Shown: positions 1 through 9,537 of the stretch, in pieces
Position numbering within the stretch: the first letter of the stretch is position 1
How the letters are laid out: each line of letters opens with the position of its first letter
DNA from: Chlamydiota bacterium
GTDB lineage: Bacteria > Chlamydiota > Chlamydiia > Chlamydiales > SM23-39
Direction: 5' to 3'
DNA length: 56,207 nucleotides
Assembly (NCBI GenBank): GCA_027451825.1
Contig: DAIDHZ010000010.1
Span: 1 to 56,207, forward strand
Notes under the pieces: model-generated
Database searches by the model: none
The model's input: the letters and a program-made list of their open reading frames with translations, nothing else
What the model was told of the DNA's origin: nothing
Program-made: the position numbers and the translations under genes

Positions 1-34
1 GTTTAGCTTCTAATTCTTCATATGTTGGCTTCAC
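1..34 (-). CDS. possible 5' end of a gene cut by the window edge
   Basis: On the minus strand a GTG at position 34 opens a frame reading VKPTYEELEAK to the window edge. An in-frame stop lies a few codons upstream, so this would be a protein start. The lysine/glutamate-rich helical beginning is of a kind seen at the start of some transposases and sensor proteins, but eleven residues cannot identify it, and no good ribosome binding site is visible. Confidence 0.2.
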   Translation of the reverse strand, partial: MKPTYEELEAK

Positions 35-138
35 GTTGAAGCATTATTAAAAATTTTATCTTTTTTGAGAAAAAAAATTTGAAATAATCATTTTTCTCCT
101 ACCGACGAAGGAGGTAGGTGAACATCTACCGCATGGCT

Positions 139-182
139 ACGTAAGTTGATTCCGTATTAATACAATGCGAATTAACTTACGT
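139..182. repeat. inverted repeat in the left intergenic stretch
   Basis: The arms ACGTAAGTTGATT (139-151) and AATTAACTTACGT (170-182) are complementary except for one position and enclose an AT-rich loop. No T-run follows on either strand, so it is not an obvious terminator. The rest of 35-358 shows no gene I can support; a CCTACC/GGTAGG pair near 98-117 may form another small hairpin. Confidence 0.45.
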
Positions 183-358
183 TCGTCATTTAAGTGGCTT
201 TGACCTCGAAATTACTCCAAGAATTTTTGTTAAGGACCACTAGTTTGATACTAAACAATATGAAGAATCGTTTTGGAATGTCGATTTTCTCCCAAAAATT
301 TTCATTTTTTATTTATGTCTTGTGTTGAGAAGCGTTCTCTCTGAATGAACCAACTTTT

Positions 359-1375
359 TTAGTTTTTGCCATATTGTTGTCGGTATAAAAACATTCCTAT
401 TCGTTGTTGCGCAGTTAATTCAGGATGATCTTCTTCAGTGTATGCATAAACAGGGTTAGGTAATTGTTTTGAATATGGGTCTATGTATAAGTCCGAAGGA
501 AAGTGAAGATATCCAGCAATTGATGCGAATACAAACATTTCTGATAATTCAGACATAAAAGGATCTCCTAATGTCAGCACACGATAATATTCTTCAATGA
601 ATTTTTGAGTCCATTTGCTATCTTTTTTAAATCCTATAATGGATCCAGATATTTGTTTTTCAAGGAGGGGATCTCTTCTATAAATATCCACTAAAGTTTC
701 TCTTGCTTTTGGGAAAAAATAACGTACCCATCCATTGTCATAACAATTTCTTCCGCCAACAAAAAAACAGCCATTTTGATGAAGTAATTTGAAAACAGGA
801 GTGGGGTTTTCCATTGGTAGACAAGAAGAATCGAGATATAAAACGTTTTCAAATCCTAATCGGAAGGCTTCAATAATCAGAGGTATTTTAAATCCATAAG
901 GAGTGCCCGCATATTTTGCTTCTTGTCCAGTGGGTGTTGGATATCCTCCTATTCTTGCATAGAAATATCCATTAAATCCGCTAGATATAAGTGCTGGTAA
1001 GAGATCTTTCAAAAGTTGCGGGTATCGATTATTATAGGAAGCATAGCTTACAACGCAACAATTTCCTCCATCGCCAATTTTTTCGAAAATGATTTGAGGA
1101 AAAAGACCTTTTTTTTCGTCGATTAGGACGGCATGAATACCTATGCTCATTCTACGTTCAAAAAATTTTCTTTCGGAGAAGTCACCAGATTTAGGATAGT
1201 ACGTTTCAATCATGGCAGAGAAATCAATAGCTCTCATTTTATTTTGCAAATCTACATAGTCTGCATTTGTTAATATAGTTTTATCAGGGAAGTCAATGAG
1301 AAAAGGACTTGCAAAAAACGAATTAATTATAAAGATGATGATTAGAGTGAGTTTTTGGAATGTTGTTGAAATCAT
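359..1375 (-). CDS. exported glycosyltransferase-like protein (hypothetical)
   Basis: 338 residues. The N-terminus has a hydrophobic stretch (residues about 8-22) ending in FFAS, consistent with a Sec signal peptide. The middle carries FENVLYLDSSCL, which resembles the acceptor-side strand plus DxD-like metal motif of GT-A glycosyltransferases, followed by a loop describing a target residue region (GGRNCYDNG). The exact family is not recognised. It is the last gene of a minus-strand run and lies 23 bases after the OCH1-like glycosyltransferase, so co-transcription is likely. A signal peptide on an enzyme using a cytosolic nucleotide sugar would be unusual and suggests either an anchored enzyme or a protein sent out of the bacterium. 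The ATG at 1375 is used; the ribosome binding site is weak. Confidence 0.6.
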   Translation of the reverse strand: MISTTFQKLTLIIIFIINSFFASPFLIDFPDKTILTNADYVDLQNKMRAIDFSAMIETYYPKSGDFSERKFFERRMSIGIHAVLIDEKKGLFPQIIFEKIGDGGNCCVVSYASYNNRYPQLLKDLLPALISSGFNGYFYARIGGYPTPTGQEAKYAGTPYGFKIPLIIEAFRLGFENVLYLDSSCLPMENPTPVFKLLHQNGCFFVGGRNCYDNGWVRYFFPKARETLVDIYRRDPLLEKQISGSIIGFKKDSKWTQKFIEEYYRVLTLGDPFMSELSEMFVFASIAGYLHFPSDLYIDPYSKQLPNPVYAYTEEDHPELTAQQRIGMFLYRQQYGKN

Positions 1376-1398
1376 AAGTTTCTTTTGAAGTTTTAGGC

Positions 1399-2463
1399 TT
1401 ATTGATCAGGTTTAAACCACGTTCCATCGTATAAGTGATTACACAGTACAATTTTCTTATCAATCCATGTCTGAAAATGATCAGAGTTCCAAATTGAGCT
1501 GCCGCATATAAATGTTGCCGGTAGAACCATATCAATATTCAAACCTTCGTTAAGATGAGAAAGAACTGAAAAATGCAAGCTTAAAAATGTTGTTGCTAAA
1601 ATTTGATCGGTTTCTTTTTCATATTTCGATTTCATGATATTCCAATTCTGACGGATATATTCTAGTGCTGCGAGAATCACAGGATGGTTAGGTTTGGATC
1701 CAATCCAACAATTGCCTGGATAAACAAATGGTCCACCAGTCATAAATTGTTTGATTGATTCTAACCCACAATAAAAGTCGTAGTTATAATGTAGATATTC
1801 TAGAGATTGATAACATACAATGTCGTGATCTGAGTATACTCCGCCCCATTTTTTTAAAATTACATATCTTAATATGTCCGCTTTTTGAGCATAATTGGAA
1901 CTTTGGTTGTAATTTTCTGAAAGTTCGCCTAATTCAACTTCTTTTATAAGACGTCTTTTTATTCCTTGTACAGGAACCTCTCGCATTGGATCATCTGTCC
2001 AAAACTGAATTTCCCATCCTGGATGATGTTGAATCCAACTTTGAAGATTTGCAATAGATCGTTGAGGAAAAGGTTTAGGACCAATCCATATAAAATGGAT
2101 GATTTTGGGGATTTTGAGGGATTCATTGATTTTATTTTTGTGATAGTGCGTTTCAAAATTGTTACGAAAAAAATGATAGTGTTTTAGATCCTCTTGAGGA
2201 AGTTCAGTTAATTTTTCCAATGGATAGTTTTGCAATAGATCGAATGAAATTAGAGAATCAGGAGTTTGGCAAGGTTCCTCAAAGTTTGCCTGTAGAGAAA
2301 ACTCTTGTTTTTGAGACGTACCATGTGTTCGAGAATTCGAGGTGTTTGGACAAATTGATGCTTCCAAAAATCGATTTTTTAAGTTGTTTCGATATGATCC
2401 TGATAAATAAAAAATTCCCCCAAAAGATCCTAATATCAAAACGATTAAATAAAATTTCTTCAT
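1399..2463 (-). CDS. membrane-anchored DXD-type glycosyltransferase (OCH1/Gly_transf_sug-like)
   Basis: 354 residues. A signal/anchor segment occupies residues 4-21. From about residue 118 it follows the glycosyltransferase sugar-binding (DXD) pattern: IPKIIHFIWIG, a Trp-rich strand (EIQFWTDD), then KADILRYVILKKWGG and the DXD motif SDHD at residues 211-214. Such enzymes transfer a hexose from a nucleotide sugar using a divalent metal. The same layout occurs in capsule mannosyltransferases and in glucosylating toxins. The ATG overlaps the stop of the upstream methyltransferase gene as ATGA (2460-2463), so the two are translationally coupled. Substrate and target are unknown; an effector acting on host material is possible but is inference from the N-terminal segment. 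Confidence 0.75.
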   Translation of the reverse strand: MKKFYLIVLILGSFGGIFYLSGSYRNNLKNRFLEASICPNTSNSRTHGTSQKQEFSLQANFEEPCQTPDSLISFDLLQNYPLEKLTELPQEDLKHYHFFRNNFETHYHKNKINESLKIPKIIHFIWIGPKPFPQRSIANLQSWIQHHPGWEIQFWTDDPMREVPVQGIKRRLIKEVELGELSENYNQSSNYAQKADILRYVILKKWGGVYSDHDIVCYQSLEYLHYNYDFYCGLESIKQFMTGGPFVYPGNCWIGSKPNHPVILAALEYIRQNWNIMKSKYEKETDQILATTFLSLHFSVLSHLNEGLNIDMVLPATFICGSSIWNSDHFQTWIDKKIVLCNHLYDGTWFKPDQ

Positions 2464-3716
2464 ATATTTTTAAGTAGTAAGATCTGCTTGATGCAATTCT
2501 TTCCTGAGAAATAGTAATGTGTTTCTATTGGTTGTAATGAGAAAGGAGGGAGAGTAAGGTTAAGAGGACGAAATTCACCTGTTGAAATATCTTGATTGAT
2601 TGGTAAAGAAATTGAGTCGATATCGTTAACTATAATACAATATTTAAACTGTTTTAATTTGGTTAAAAATTGAGAGATAGTAGTATTGGGCCAATGAATA
2701 AGAACATCTTTGCATAGGACTAAATCTCCATTAGGTAAAGGATCTTGAATTACATCCAAATGAACAAAATGAGTGGTTTGAGAGCCAAAATTGATTTGAT
2801 GTTGTTTAACGAGAGATTCGACTACATCAATTCCAATATAATTGCGATTTCCCCAATCGATTTCTCGACCTAATACCCAATCTCCACAACCTATATCTAC
2901 AACTGTGCGAATATCGGACTTTTGGTTTAAAATTTGTTGGACATATGCGATAAAGGGTCTTCCTTGTTCAAGAGTGGAGCCCGGTCCTGAACTTCCTTTA
3001 CCTTGGGCATCTTTTCCCCAAGTTGCATTTTTGTAAATACGATTAAAAATTTGTTCCGATTCAGTTGGATATCGAGCAATGGCCCAAGATCTATCTCCAT
3101 GAACATCTGAGACGAATTTATCGTTCAGAAGGATAAGTTCTCCGTTTTGAACACAGTAATCGACCGCTGGCTTGATCCCTGCGGGAATGTAATCATCGAT
3201 CCAAAGAATTGTATTTCGATTGGCCAGCAGACGACTGTTGCGAATATCTGCAATGCAACCTTCAAAGGAATGATCTCCATCAATGAAGATTAAATCAAAT
3301 GTAACCCCGGGATGAGATTGAGCGTAAAGAGGAACTTGTATTCTTGAATTTCCTTTAATAAATTCAAAGCGATCTTTGAATTTTTGTTGCATAAATTCTA
3401 CTCCCGTTCGAGTATAGGGATGCTGTTCGATATCGAATGCTAAGAGTTTTTGACAACCTGGAGATTGCAAAAAGGTTTCTGAAGAATGTCCTGCATTAAA
3501 TCCAATCTCCATAATAGTATGGATAGAAGAAAGCTGCGTTAGATCATTCAAGAATTCTTCTCTTTGTCGTACGGAAGAATAGCCTTCATTTTTTTGTGAA
3601 TGAACGGGTGATAAATCAAATCCTCGGCTTTGTAGATATTCATCGAGATTTAATGATTCATTTCCAAAAGCATGAAAAATGTAGGTTGAAAAGATAAATA
3701 GGTGCAGGATTTTCAT
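2460..3716 (-). CDS. exported protein with two SAM-methyltransferase domains
   Basis: 418 residues from the ATG at 3716, chosen because a clear GGAGGAAT ribosome binding site precedes it; a longer frame reaches 3749. The first 18 residues (MKILHLFIFSTYIFHAFG) look like a signal peptide. The first domain has the SAM-binding motif IMEIGFNAGHSS near residue 68 and LIFIDGDHSFEG near 144, typical of Methyltransf_24. The second has VVDIGCGDW near residue 283 and YIGIDVV, another class I methyltransferase fold. Fusion of two methyltransferase domains with a signal peptide is unusual because SAM is cytosolic. It heads the three-gene run 359-3716 and is coupled to the glycosyltransferase downstream. 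Substrates are unknown. Confidence 0.7.
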   Translation of the reverse strand: MKILHLFIFSTYIFHAFGNESLNLDEYLQSRGFDLSPVHSQKNEGYSSVRQREEFLNDLTQLSSIHTIMEIGFNAGHSSETFLQSPGCQKLLAFDIEQHPYTRTGVEFMQQKFKDRFEFIKGNSRIQVPLYAQSHPGVTFDLIFIDGDHSFEGCIADIRNSRLLANRNTILWIDDYIPAGIKPAVDYCVQNGELILLNDKFVSDVHGDRSWAIARYPTESEQIFNRIYKNATWGKDAQGKGSSGPGSTLEQGRPFIAYVQQILNQKSDIRTVVDIGCGDWVLGREIDWGNRNYIGIDVVESLVKQHQINFGSQTTHFVHLDVIQDPLPNGDLVLCKDVLIHWPNTTISQFLTKLKQFKYCIIVNDIDSISLPINQDISTGEFRPLNLTLPPFSLQPIETHYYFSGKNCIKQILLLKNI

Positions 3717-3811
3717 ATATATTCCTCCAAGAAAAAAAGATACTAGCAAAATTGAAAATTTATTTTCTATGCAATCTTTCAGTACACTCCCTAGTGTTCA
3801 GGGCTTTTTTT

Positions 3812-5683
3812 TTAACTTTTGGATTTGAGTTTGCAGTATGTGGATCTGAGAATGGAGCGTAGCCAATAAGGCATTGGGGTTTTTTGAATATAGGGTTTTA
3901 TTTTTTCTGCGATTTGTTTGATCTTATGAGAAGATGCTCTTGTTCTTTGATAAATAGCCCCAATTGGTTTTTTGTCCAATATTTCTTTGATAAGTTGCTT
4001 TTCTATGTGGTTTTCTTGGTGGAGTTGAAAAAATGTAGATGAGCTATGTACACGGATAGTAACTAAGGATGATGAGATTATCGGATATTCATTGAGTCTG
4101 ATGAAAGCGATGAATGATTTTTTATTTAAATAAGGAAGAAAATAAAATATTTTTTCTTGTAGAGTAGACTTCGGAAGCATGAAGCGAGAAAATCCCGTCG
4201 CTTGATGTATTTGTTCGTATTCGTTAAAGCAAGATTCATTGTGTGTTTCATGAGCAATTTTATCGCCCCATACTACTGATGCAGTTGTTGCAATGCAGTT
4301 TTTGGTTTTTGTGCAAATTCGCATGAGAGATGAGATGTGATTATGAAAGATCTCTTCATGAGAAAGTACAATATTGAAATATTCAAATTCTTCATTTTGA
4401 ATATTTTGTAAAATTTCTGAAACACAAAGTCCTAATTTGTTTAGGTAATTTTTATCTAGATTGTTAATGAATAGTATTCGGTATGAAGTTTGATTTTGTT
4501 TAAGTTTTTCTTCGAGCGATTTTGTTTTCTCAGGCTGGTTTGAATCGACTGCAATGAAGACTTTTAAGTTGCGATAATCCTGTTTGGCACATGATTCAAT
4601 CGAGTCATTTTTGATATGAGATGGCTCATCTGTTAAAATATAGATGAGGGCTACTTTTGGATTTTGAAGGTTTGTCGGATCTAGATTGAAAAAGAGTTCT
4701 TTTTTGCGATTTTCGAGTTGTTCATAGATGGAAGAAAGCGAGTGTGTGAGTAGAAAATGTTGTAAGAAAATGTTTTGAGATTTTACAGCAAGTTCTTTTG
4801 CCGCCTCGGGATTTGCATTGATCCAAGACATATGATGATTTACTTGAGAAAATGGATCGTTGGTTGGATCGATGTAAAGTAATGAATCTTGAAAGTGTTT
4901 CCTAGCAAATGGATTGTCATCGCAGATGATAACGGCTCCGGCAGCAGCGCTTTCAAACAATCGGTTCGACATGAGGCCTGCTTCTCGATGAGCATCCGAT
5001 GAGAGTACAAGTCCAACGCCTTCAGAATGAATTGCTTGGATCACAGACTTTCCGTCAAAGGGGAGTTCTCCTACATAGCTTTTGAAATCATTCCAAACTT
5101 TGACTCCTTGGACTTTTTGAGGTCCGTAAATGCGTAAGTAATTGGTTTGATCCAGTTTTTGAAGTAGGTCATGATGTCTGGATTTTCCTCGGCCTAGTTT
5201 TTCCCAATTAATTCCAATATAAAATAAGTTTCTTTGTTTTTCTGTTGGTTGAAGAATTGGGGAGGATAAAGAATGAAACATCGTGAATTTTGGATGCAAA
5301 TGTAAAGGCTGTTTCATGAGAAGTCGTTTTACATGATCATCAGCTCCATGAGAAAGACAGCTTAAAAAATCATCGTGAGATGTCAAATTTTTACAGCATC
5401 TTGTGTAGCCAAAATCGAAAAAGAAGTGGAGTGGATTCCATAGAGTAGTAAAAGAAAAAATATCGTAATTTTTGGGCGTATCAAAGTGTAAATGGATGGC
5501 AAAGTCGACATCATCGGATGTGATTTGTTTGTTTGTTTTTATGCAGTAGCCGTTCGGAGATATTTCAATGCAATCGATGTTGAGTATTTGCGCTGCCACT
5601 TTGAGTCTTTCGATGACTTCATTTTCTGCCGTTTTTTGAGAGGGCCATAATTTGACAACAGCGAATTTTCTTTTTAGTTTCAT
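3812..5683 (-). CDS. large glycosyltransferase of the polysaccharide operon
   Basis: 623 residues. Residues about 150-310 resemble CgeB/spore-maturation-type GT-B glycosyltransferases: FYIGINWEKLGRGKSRH, then the donor-side block SNRLFESAAAGAVIICDDN, and a terminal helix rich in F and H. From about residue 345 a second region (VALIYILTDEP, then NLKVFIAVDSN) resembles a GT-A family 2 fold, so the protein may be a bifunctional fusion. The basic C-terminus could hold it at the membrane. It is the last gene of the minus-strand operon 3812-10345, starting 4 bases after fcl ends. It probably adds sugars to the glycan exported by the Wzm/Wzt pair; linkage and donor cannot be told. Confidence 0.7.
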   Translation of the reverse strand: MKLKRKFAVVKLWPSQKTAENEVIERLKVAAQILNIDCIEISPNGYCIKTNKQITSDDVDFAIHLHFDTPKNYDIFSFTTLWNPLHFFFDFGYTRCCKNLTSHDDFLSCLSHGADDHVKRLLMKQPLHLHPKFTMFHSLSSPILQPTEKQRNLFYIGINWEKLGRGKSRHHDLLQKLDQTNYLRIYGPQKVQGVKVWNDFKSYVGELPFDGKSVIQAIHSEGVGLVLSSDAHREAGLMSNRLFESAAAGAVIICDDNPFARKHFQDSLLYIDPTNDPFSQVNHHMSWINANPEAAKELAVKSQNIFLQHFLLTHSLSSIYEQLENRKKELFFNLDPTNLQNPKVALIYILTDEPSHIKNDSIESCAKQDYRNLKVFIAVDSNQPEKTKSLEEKLKQNQTSYRILFINNLDKNYLNKLGLCVSEILQNIQNEEFEYFNIVLSHEEIFHNHISSLMRICTKTKNCIATTASVVWGDKIAHETHNESCFNEYEQIHQATGFSRFMLPKSTLQEKIFYFLPYLNKKSFIAFIRLNEYPIISSSLVTIRVHSSSTFFQLHQENHIEKQLIKEILDKKPIGAIYQRTRASSHKIKQIAEKIKPYIQKTPMPYWLRSILRSTYCKLKSKS

Positions 5684-5687
5684 GGAT

Positions 5688-6632
5688 TCATTGTCTGATT
5701 AAATTTTGTTCGTAGATTGAGTCAAACCATTGTAGCGTTTCTAATAAACCTTCTTGAAGAGAATAGGTGGGTTTAAATCCAAGAGATTGAAGACGAGTTA
5801 GATCAAGTTGATGGAAGGCTCTTCCGTTCGGTTTTTTAGGATCCCAGTGTATTTTTTGATGCATGTTGAAATAATCGGCTAAAATGTTCACGACATCAAG
5901 AATCATTGATTTTTTGCCTGATGCAACATTGATTGATCCTGAAAATTGGTTCATGATTAAAATGAGAGCATCGGCCATGTCTTTAGAATAAAGAAAGTCT
6001 CTGGCCGCTGTGCCGTCTCCCCAAATGTTGACATCGGTTCCTTGTTTGTTAGCTTCATAGAATTTGCGGATTAAAGAAGGGATAACATGACCTAATTCTG
6101 CATCGAATTTATCATTTTGTCCATATAAGTTTGTAGAAATGACATAAGCGAAATCAAGACCGTAATTTTCTTGGTATGCTTGGAGTTGAGCGAGCATAGC
6201 TCTTTTGGCATGTCCATAACTACTTTCAGATCCATGAGGAGGTCCATCCCAAATTTGATCTTCTTGAATAGGCTCTACATTGAGACTGGGATATGCCGCA
6301 ACAGTTCCCATGGCGATGATTTTTTTTGCTTTGCAGAGGCGACTTGATTCTATGACATGTGTGTTCATGAGGATATTATCCAGGAAGATAGATCCTCTAT
6401 TTTGCGTGTTTCCCCCGATGCCATAAACAGCCGCTGCATTATGAAAAACGATGGTCGGTTGTTCTTGTGTGAATAATTCTTTGACAGCTTGGAAATTGGT
6501 GAGATCACATTGACTTCTTTGAGGGAGTGAAAGATTGGTGTAACCTTCTTTTATTAATTGTTGAACTAAAGCAGTTCCTACAAGGCCGCTTGCTCCAGTG
6601 ATGAGAATTTTTGACGTTTTGGGAAATTGCAT
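5688..6632 (-). CDS. fcl: GDP-L-fucose synthase
   Basis: Epimerase/reductase that turns GDP-4-keto-6-deoxy-D-mannose into GDP-L-fucose with NADPH. It is a short-chain dehydrogenase-type protein: the Rossmann motif ILITGASGLVG is at the N-terminus, FHNAAAVYGIGGN is the fucose-synthase-specific stretch, and the catalytic pair is Tyr/Lys in SSYGHAK. Length (314 residues) matches the family. I take the ATG at 6632, which puts the Rossmann motif close to the N-terminus as usual; an in-frame GTG at 6656 would overlap gmd by 20 bases. It follows gmd directly, giving the complete two-step GDP-mannose to GDP-fucose branch. Confidence 0.88.
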   Translation of the reverse strand: MQFPKTSKILITGASGLVGTALVQQLIKEGYTNLSLPQRSQCDLTNFQAVKELFTQEQPTIVFHNAAAVYGIGGNTQNRGSIFLDNILMNTHVIESSRLCKAKKIIAMGTVAAYPSLNVEPIQEDQIWDGPPHGSESSYGHAKRAMLAQLQAYQENYGLDFAYVISTNLYGQNDKFDAELGHVIPSLIRKFYEANKQGTDVNIWGDGTAARDFLYSKDMADALILIMNQFSGSINVASGKKSMILDVVNILADYFNMHQKIHWDPKKPNGRAFHQLDLTRLQSLGFKPTYSLQEGLLETLQWFDSIYEQNLIRQ

Positions 6633-6636
6633 TTGT

Positions 6637-7689
6637 TTATTGAGTGATAAGTTCACGTGTTGTCTGCTCTGCGAGTTTCATATCCGCTTGCATCATGATT
6701 TTAACAAGTTCTTCTAAGGAGGTAGTTGGCTCCCATTTTAAGCGAGTTTTTGCTTTTTGCGGATTGCCAATCAATAAATCGACTTCTGCAGGACGAAAGA
6801 AGTTTGCAGATACTTCCACGAGCACATTTCCAGTGGAGGGATCGATTCCTTTTTCATCGACTCCTTTACCTTCCCATTGTAATTGGATATCAACTTCTTG
6901 AAATGCTAATTCTACAAAGCGTCTTACTGTAGTGGTGGTCCCTGTGGCTATTAGATAATCATCCGGAGTGTCTTGTTGAAGCATCATCCACATCGCTTGA
7001 ACAAAGTCTTTTGCATAGCCCCAATCTCTTTTGGCATCTAGATTCCCAAGAATTAACTTGTTTTGTAAACCCATCTTAATTCTAGATGCTGCTAAAGTGA
7101 TTTTTCGAGTGACAAATTCTTCTCCTCTACGAGGACTTTCATGATTGAATAAAATACCGTTGCAAGCATAAAGGTTGTAAGCTTCTCGATAATTGATGAC
7201 AGCCCAATATGCGTAGAGTTTGGATACGGCGTAAGGAGATCGAGGATGAAAGGGGGTGTTTTCGGTTTGAGGAACTTCTTTTACTTTTCCATACAATTCT
7301 GAAGTCGATGCTTGATAGAATTTTGCTGTTGGATCATTTTGTCTTATGGCTTCTAATAATCGGATCGTTCCTATGGCATTAATGTCAGCGGAAGATTCAG
7401 GAATGTCGAAGGATGCTTTCACATCGCTCATAGCCGCTAAATTATAGATTTCATTGGGTTGTGTACGGTCTATAATTTTCCAAATGCTGGATGAATCACA
7501 TAAATCGCCTTCATGAATAAAAAACCTTTCTTTGAATGAATCGGATTGATGCAAGTGTTTAATGCGAACCATTCTATCGTTAGAAGATCTGCGAATTAAA
7601 CCATGTACTATGTACCCTTTCTCTAATAAAAATTCCGCGAGATAAGATCCGTCTTGTCCATTAATTCCGGTAATCAATGCTTTTTTCAT
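6637..7689 (-). CDS. gmd: GDP-mannose 4,6-dehydratase
   Basis: First step of GDP-fucose synthesis: NADP-dependent dehydration of GDP-D-mannose to GDP-4-keto-6-deoxymannose. Signature parts are [18 protein letters not shown] (dinucleotide binding), [22 protein letters not shown] and the catalytic [12 protein letters not shown] (Tyr-x3-Lys), followed by the family hallmark [18 protein letters not shown]. The ATG at 7689 gives 350 residues, the usual length, and overlaps the upstream glycosyltransferase stop as ATGA (7686-7689); the frame extends to 7737 but that would add a non-homologous tail. It lies in the operon between the GT4 enzyme and fcl. Confidence 0.93.
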   Translation of the reverse strand: MKKALITGINGQDGSYLAEFLLEKGYIVHGLIRRSSNDRMVRIKHLHQSDSFKERFFIHEGDLCDSSSIWKIIDRTQPNEIYNLAAMSDVKASFDIPESSADINAIGTIRLLEAIRQNDPTAKFYQASTSELYGKVKEVPQTENTPFHPRSPYAVSKLYAYWAVINYREAYNLYACNGILFNHESPRRGEEFVTRKITLAASRIKMGLQNKLILGNLDAKRDWGYAKDFVQAMWMMLQQDTPDDYLIATGTTTTVRRFVELAFQEVDIQLQWEGKGVDEKGIDPSTGNVLVEVSANFFRPAEVDLLIGNPQKAKTRLKWEPTTSLEELVKIMMQADMKLAEQTTRELITQ

Positions 7690-8783
7690 GATAGTCTCGT
7701 TAAAAGGTGAATGTGTTTGGTAACTGAAGATTCCCAAGAGAATTGCTGACTTTTTTCAATTCCAATTTGTTTTAGTTGAGAGTAGCTTTTTGAGTCAAGA
7801 ATCATTTTTTCGATTTTTTGAGCGATATCTGATTCATTATAAGGATCGATGTAGATTGCACTGGATCCATATATTTCAGGAAGGCTTGTGACATTGGAAA
7901 GGATGATGGGTGTTGCGCAACTTATAGATTCTAAAGGAGTGAGTCCAAATCCTTCATAAAGAGAGGGGAGAATGGTTGCAAAACCAAGATGATAAATACC
8001 TGGTAGGTCTAGGTCATTGATTTGTCCTAAGAAGTGAATTTTTTCTTTAAGCGATGGGTTTTGTAAAATGACTTGTTTCCATTCAACGTCGTTTGTCTGT
8101 TTTCCCACCAAGACTAAATGCCAATCTGGGTGTGTATTGCTGAGGATATTCCATGCTTTGAGTAAACGGGCAATATTCTTGTGAGGAGCTAGAGTTCCTA
8201 CAAAAAGAAAAAATTTGGAGGGTAGATTGTATTTTATTTGAATTGTTTTGAGATATTCAGGTTCAAAATTGCTTTTGAAATGAGATCGATCAATCCCATG
8301 ATAGATGACTTCGATTTTTTCTTTTTTTGCTTTCGTGAATTTGATGATTTCTTCTTTAGAAAATGTTGAGCTTGTGATGATGCAATCAGAGAGTTGGGTG
8401 GCAGAGCGAATCACTATTTTTGCATAGTACTTTTTATGAATCGGCAATTTTTTAGCAAAGAAGAGGTGATTTACATCATGAAGAGTTACCACTCTTTTTT
8501 TTGCTCGGATGGGTAAGAGGGGGACGTTGTAATGAGGAGACCAAAAAATATCACATTTTGGAATTAGAAAAGGAAGTTTGATTTGTTCTTCCATTGAATA
8601 GATAGGTGCGGAGGTGAGAATGAGATCCATGGAATGAGCCTCCGGCCACAGATCAAGAAGATGAGGGTGAAGAATGAGCTTTACTTTGAATGGTCCGTTT
8701 TTAAGATGCTTTACGATATTACGGATATAGGTTCCTATCCCAGAATTCATGCTCATGCGAGCATCAATACAGAGTTCTTTCAT
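7686..8783 (-). CDS. GT4-family glycosyltransferase
   Basis: 365 residues with the two-Rossmann GT-B layout. The acceptor half opens with [20 protein letters not shown], typical of mannosyl-/rhamnosyltransferases. The donor half has [20 protein letters not shown] and the E-x7-E block [18 protein letters not shown], then [15 protein letters not shown]. Retaining transfer from a nucleotide sugar, probably GDP-mannose or another sugar nucleotide made nearby, on the cytosolic face. It overlaps wzt by 20 bases and gmd by 4, so it belongs to the same transcript. Confidence 0.85.
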   Translation of the reverse strand: MKELCIDARMSMNSGIGTYIRNIVKHLKNGPFKVKLILHPHLLDLWPEAHSMDLILTSAPIYSMEEQIKLPFLIPKCDIFWSPHYNVPLLPIRAKKRVVTLHDVNHLFFAKKLPIHKKYYAKIVIRSATQLSDCIITSSTFSKEEIIKFTKAKKEKIEVIYHGIDRSHFKSNFEPEYLKTIQIKYNLPSKFFLFVGTLAPHKNIARLLKAWNILSNTHPDWHLVLVGKQTNDVEWKQVILQNPSLKEKIHFLGQINDLDLPGIYHLGFATILPSLYEGFGLTPLESISCATPIILSNVTSLPEIYGSSAIYIDPYNESDIAQKIEKMILDSKSYSQLKQIGIEKSQQFSWESSVTKHIHLLTRLS

Positions 8784-9537
8784 TGGAACCTAGGATGTTT
8801 TGTTGATAACGAGAAAGAATGGTTTCTGGATCATTTACATCGATTAAACGACCGTGATCGATCCATGCAACTTGATTGCAAAGTAATCGAATTCTCTCGA
8901 TTTGATGACTGACAAAGATCACAGTGCGTCCTTGACGAATCATGGATTGTATTTTTTGGATGCATTTTTCTTGGAATTGGGGATCTCCTACTGCCAGAAT
9001 TTCATCAATCATCAATATTTCGGTTTCTAAGTGCGCCATGACAGAAAAAGCAAGCCTTAAAAACATTCCGCTGGAGTATTTTTTGACCGGAGTATCTAAG
9101 AATTTTTCGACACCGGAAAAAAAGACAATTTCATCAAAGTGGCGAATGACTTCTTTTTTGTGCATGCCAAGCATGGCTCCACTTAAAAAGATATTTTCTC
9201 TTCCGGTAAGTTCTAAATGAAATCCCGTTCCTACTTCGAGAAGAGCGCTGGTTCTCCCATAGATTTCTATTTTGCCGGTGGTTGGTTTTGTTACTCTTGC
9301 TAAAATTTTAAGCAAAGTACTTTTGCCAGATCCATTGGATCCAATTAGCCCAAATGTAGTTCCTTGAGGAATCGAGAGATTGATATTTTGTAAGGCCCAA
9401 AATTCTTCAGAGCCCCTTTTGTTTTTGAACCAGCTTGAGAGAGAGTCTCGAAGATTTTTGTGATGAGCTCCCATGCTTGAATGGATGGAAAATTTCTTCC
9501 AAATATTTTGGATACTGATGATGGGTTTAGAGGACAT
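8764..9537 (-). CDS. polysaccharide ABC transporter, ATPase subunit (Wzt/TagH type)
   Basis: 257 residues. Walker A is GSNGSGKST, the signature is YSSGMFLRLAF (the variant SSGM form typical of capsule, O-antigen and teichoic acid exporters), Walker B is ILMIDEILAVGD, and a switch His lies in VIFVSHQ. Length matches the short type without the C-terminal carbohydrate-binding domain found in E. coli O9a Wzt, so export need not be gated by a terminal cap sugar. It pairs with the permease encoded just upstream (11-base overlap). Together they would flip a lipid-linked glycan across the inner membrane. Confidence 0.9.
   Translation of the reverse strand: MSSKPIISIQNIWKKFSIHSSMGAHHKNLRDSLSSWFKNKRGSEEFWALQNINLSIPQGTTFGLIGSNGSGKSTLLKILARVTKPTTGKIEIYGRTSALLEVGTGFHLELTGRENIFLSGAMLGMHKKEVIRHFDEIVFFSGVEKFLDTPVKKYSSGMFLRLAFSVMAHLETEILMIDEILAVGDPQFQEKCIQKIQSMIRQGRTVIFVSHQIERIRLLCNQVAWIDHGRLIDVNDPETILSRYQQNILGSNERTLY

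Noticed and set aside
3783-3812. Hairpin plus T9 stretch considered as a terminator
   Set aside because: The T-run is on the plus strand while both neighbouring genes are on the minus strand, and the stem is only four base pairs.
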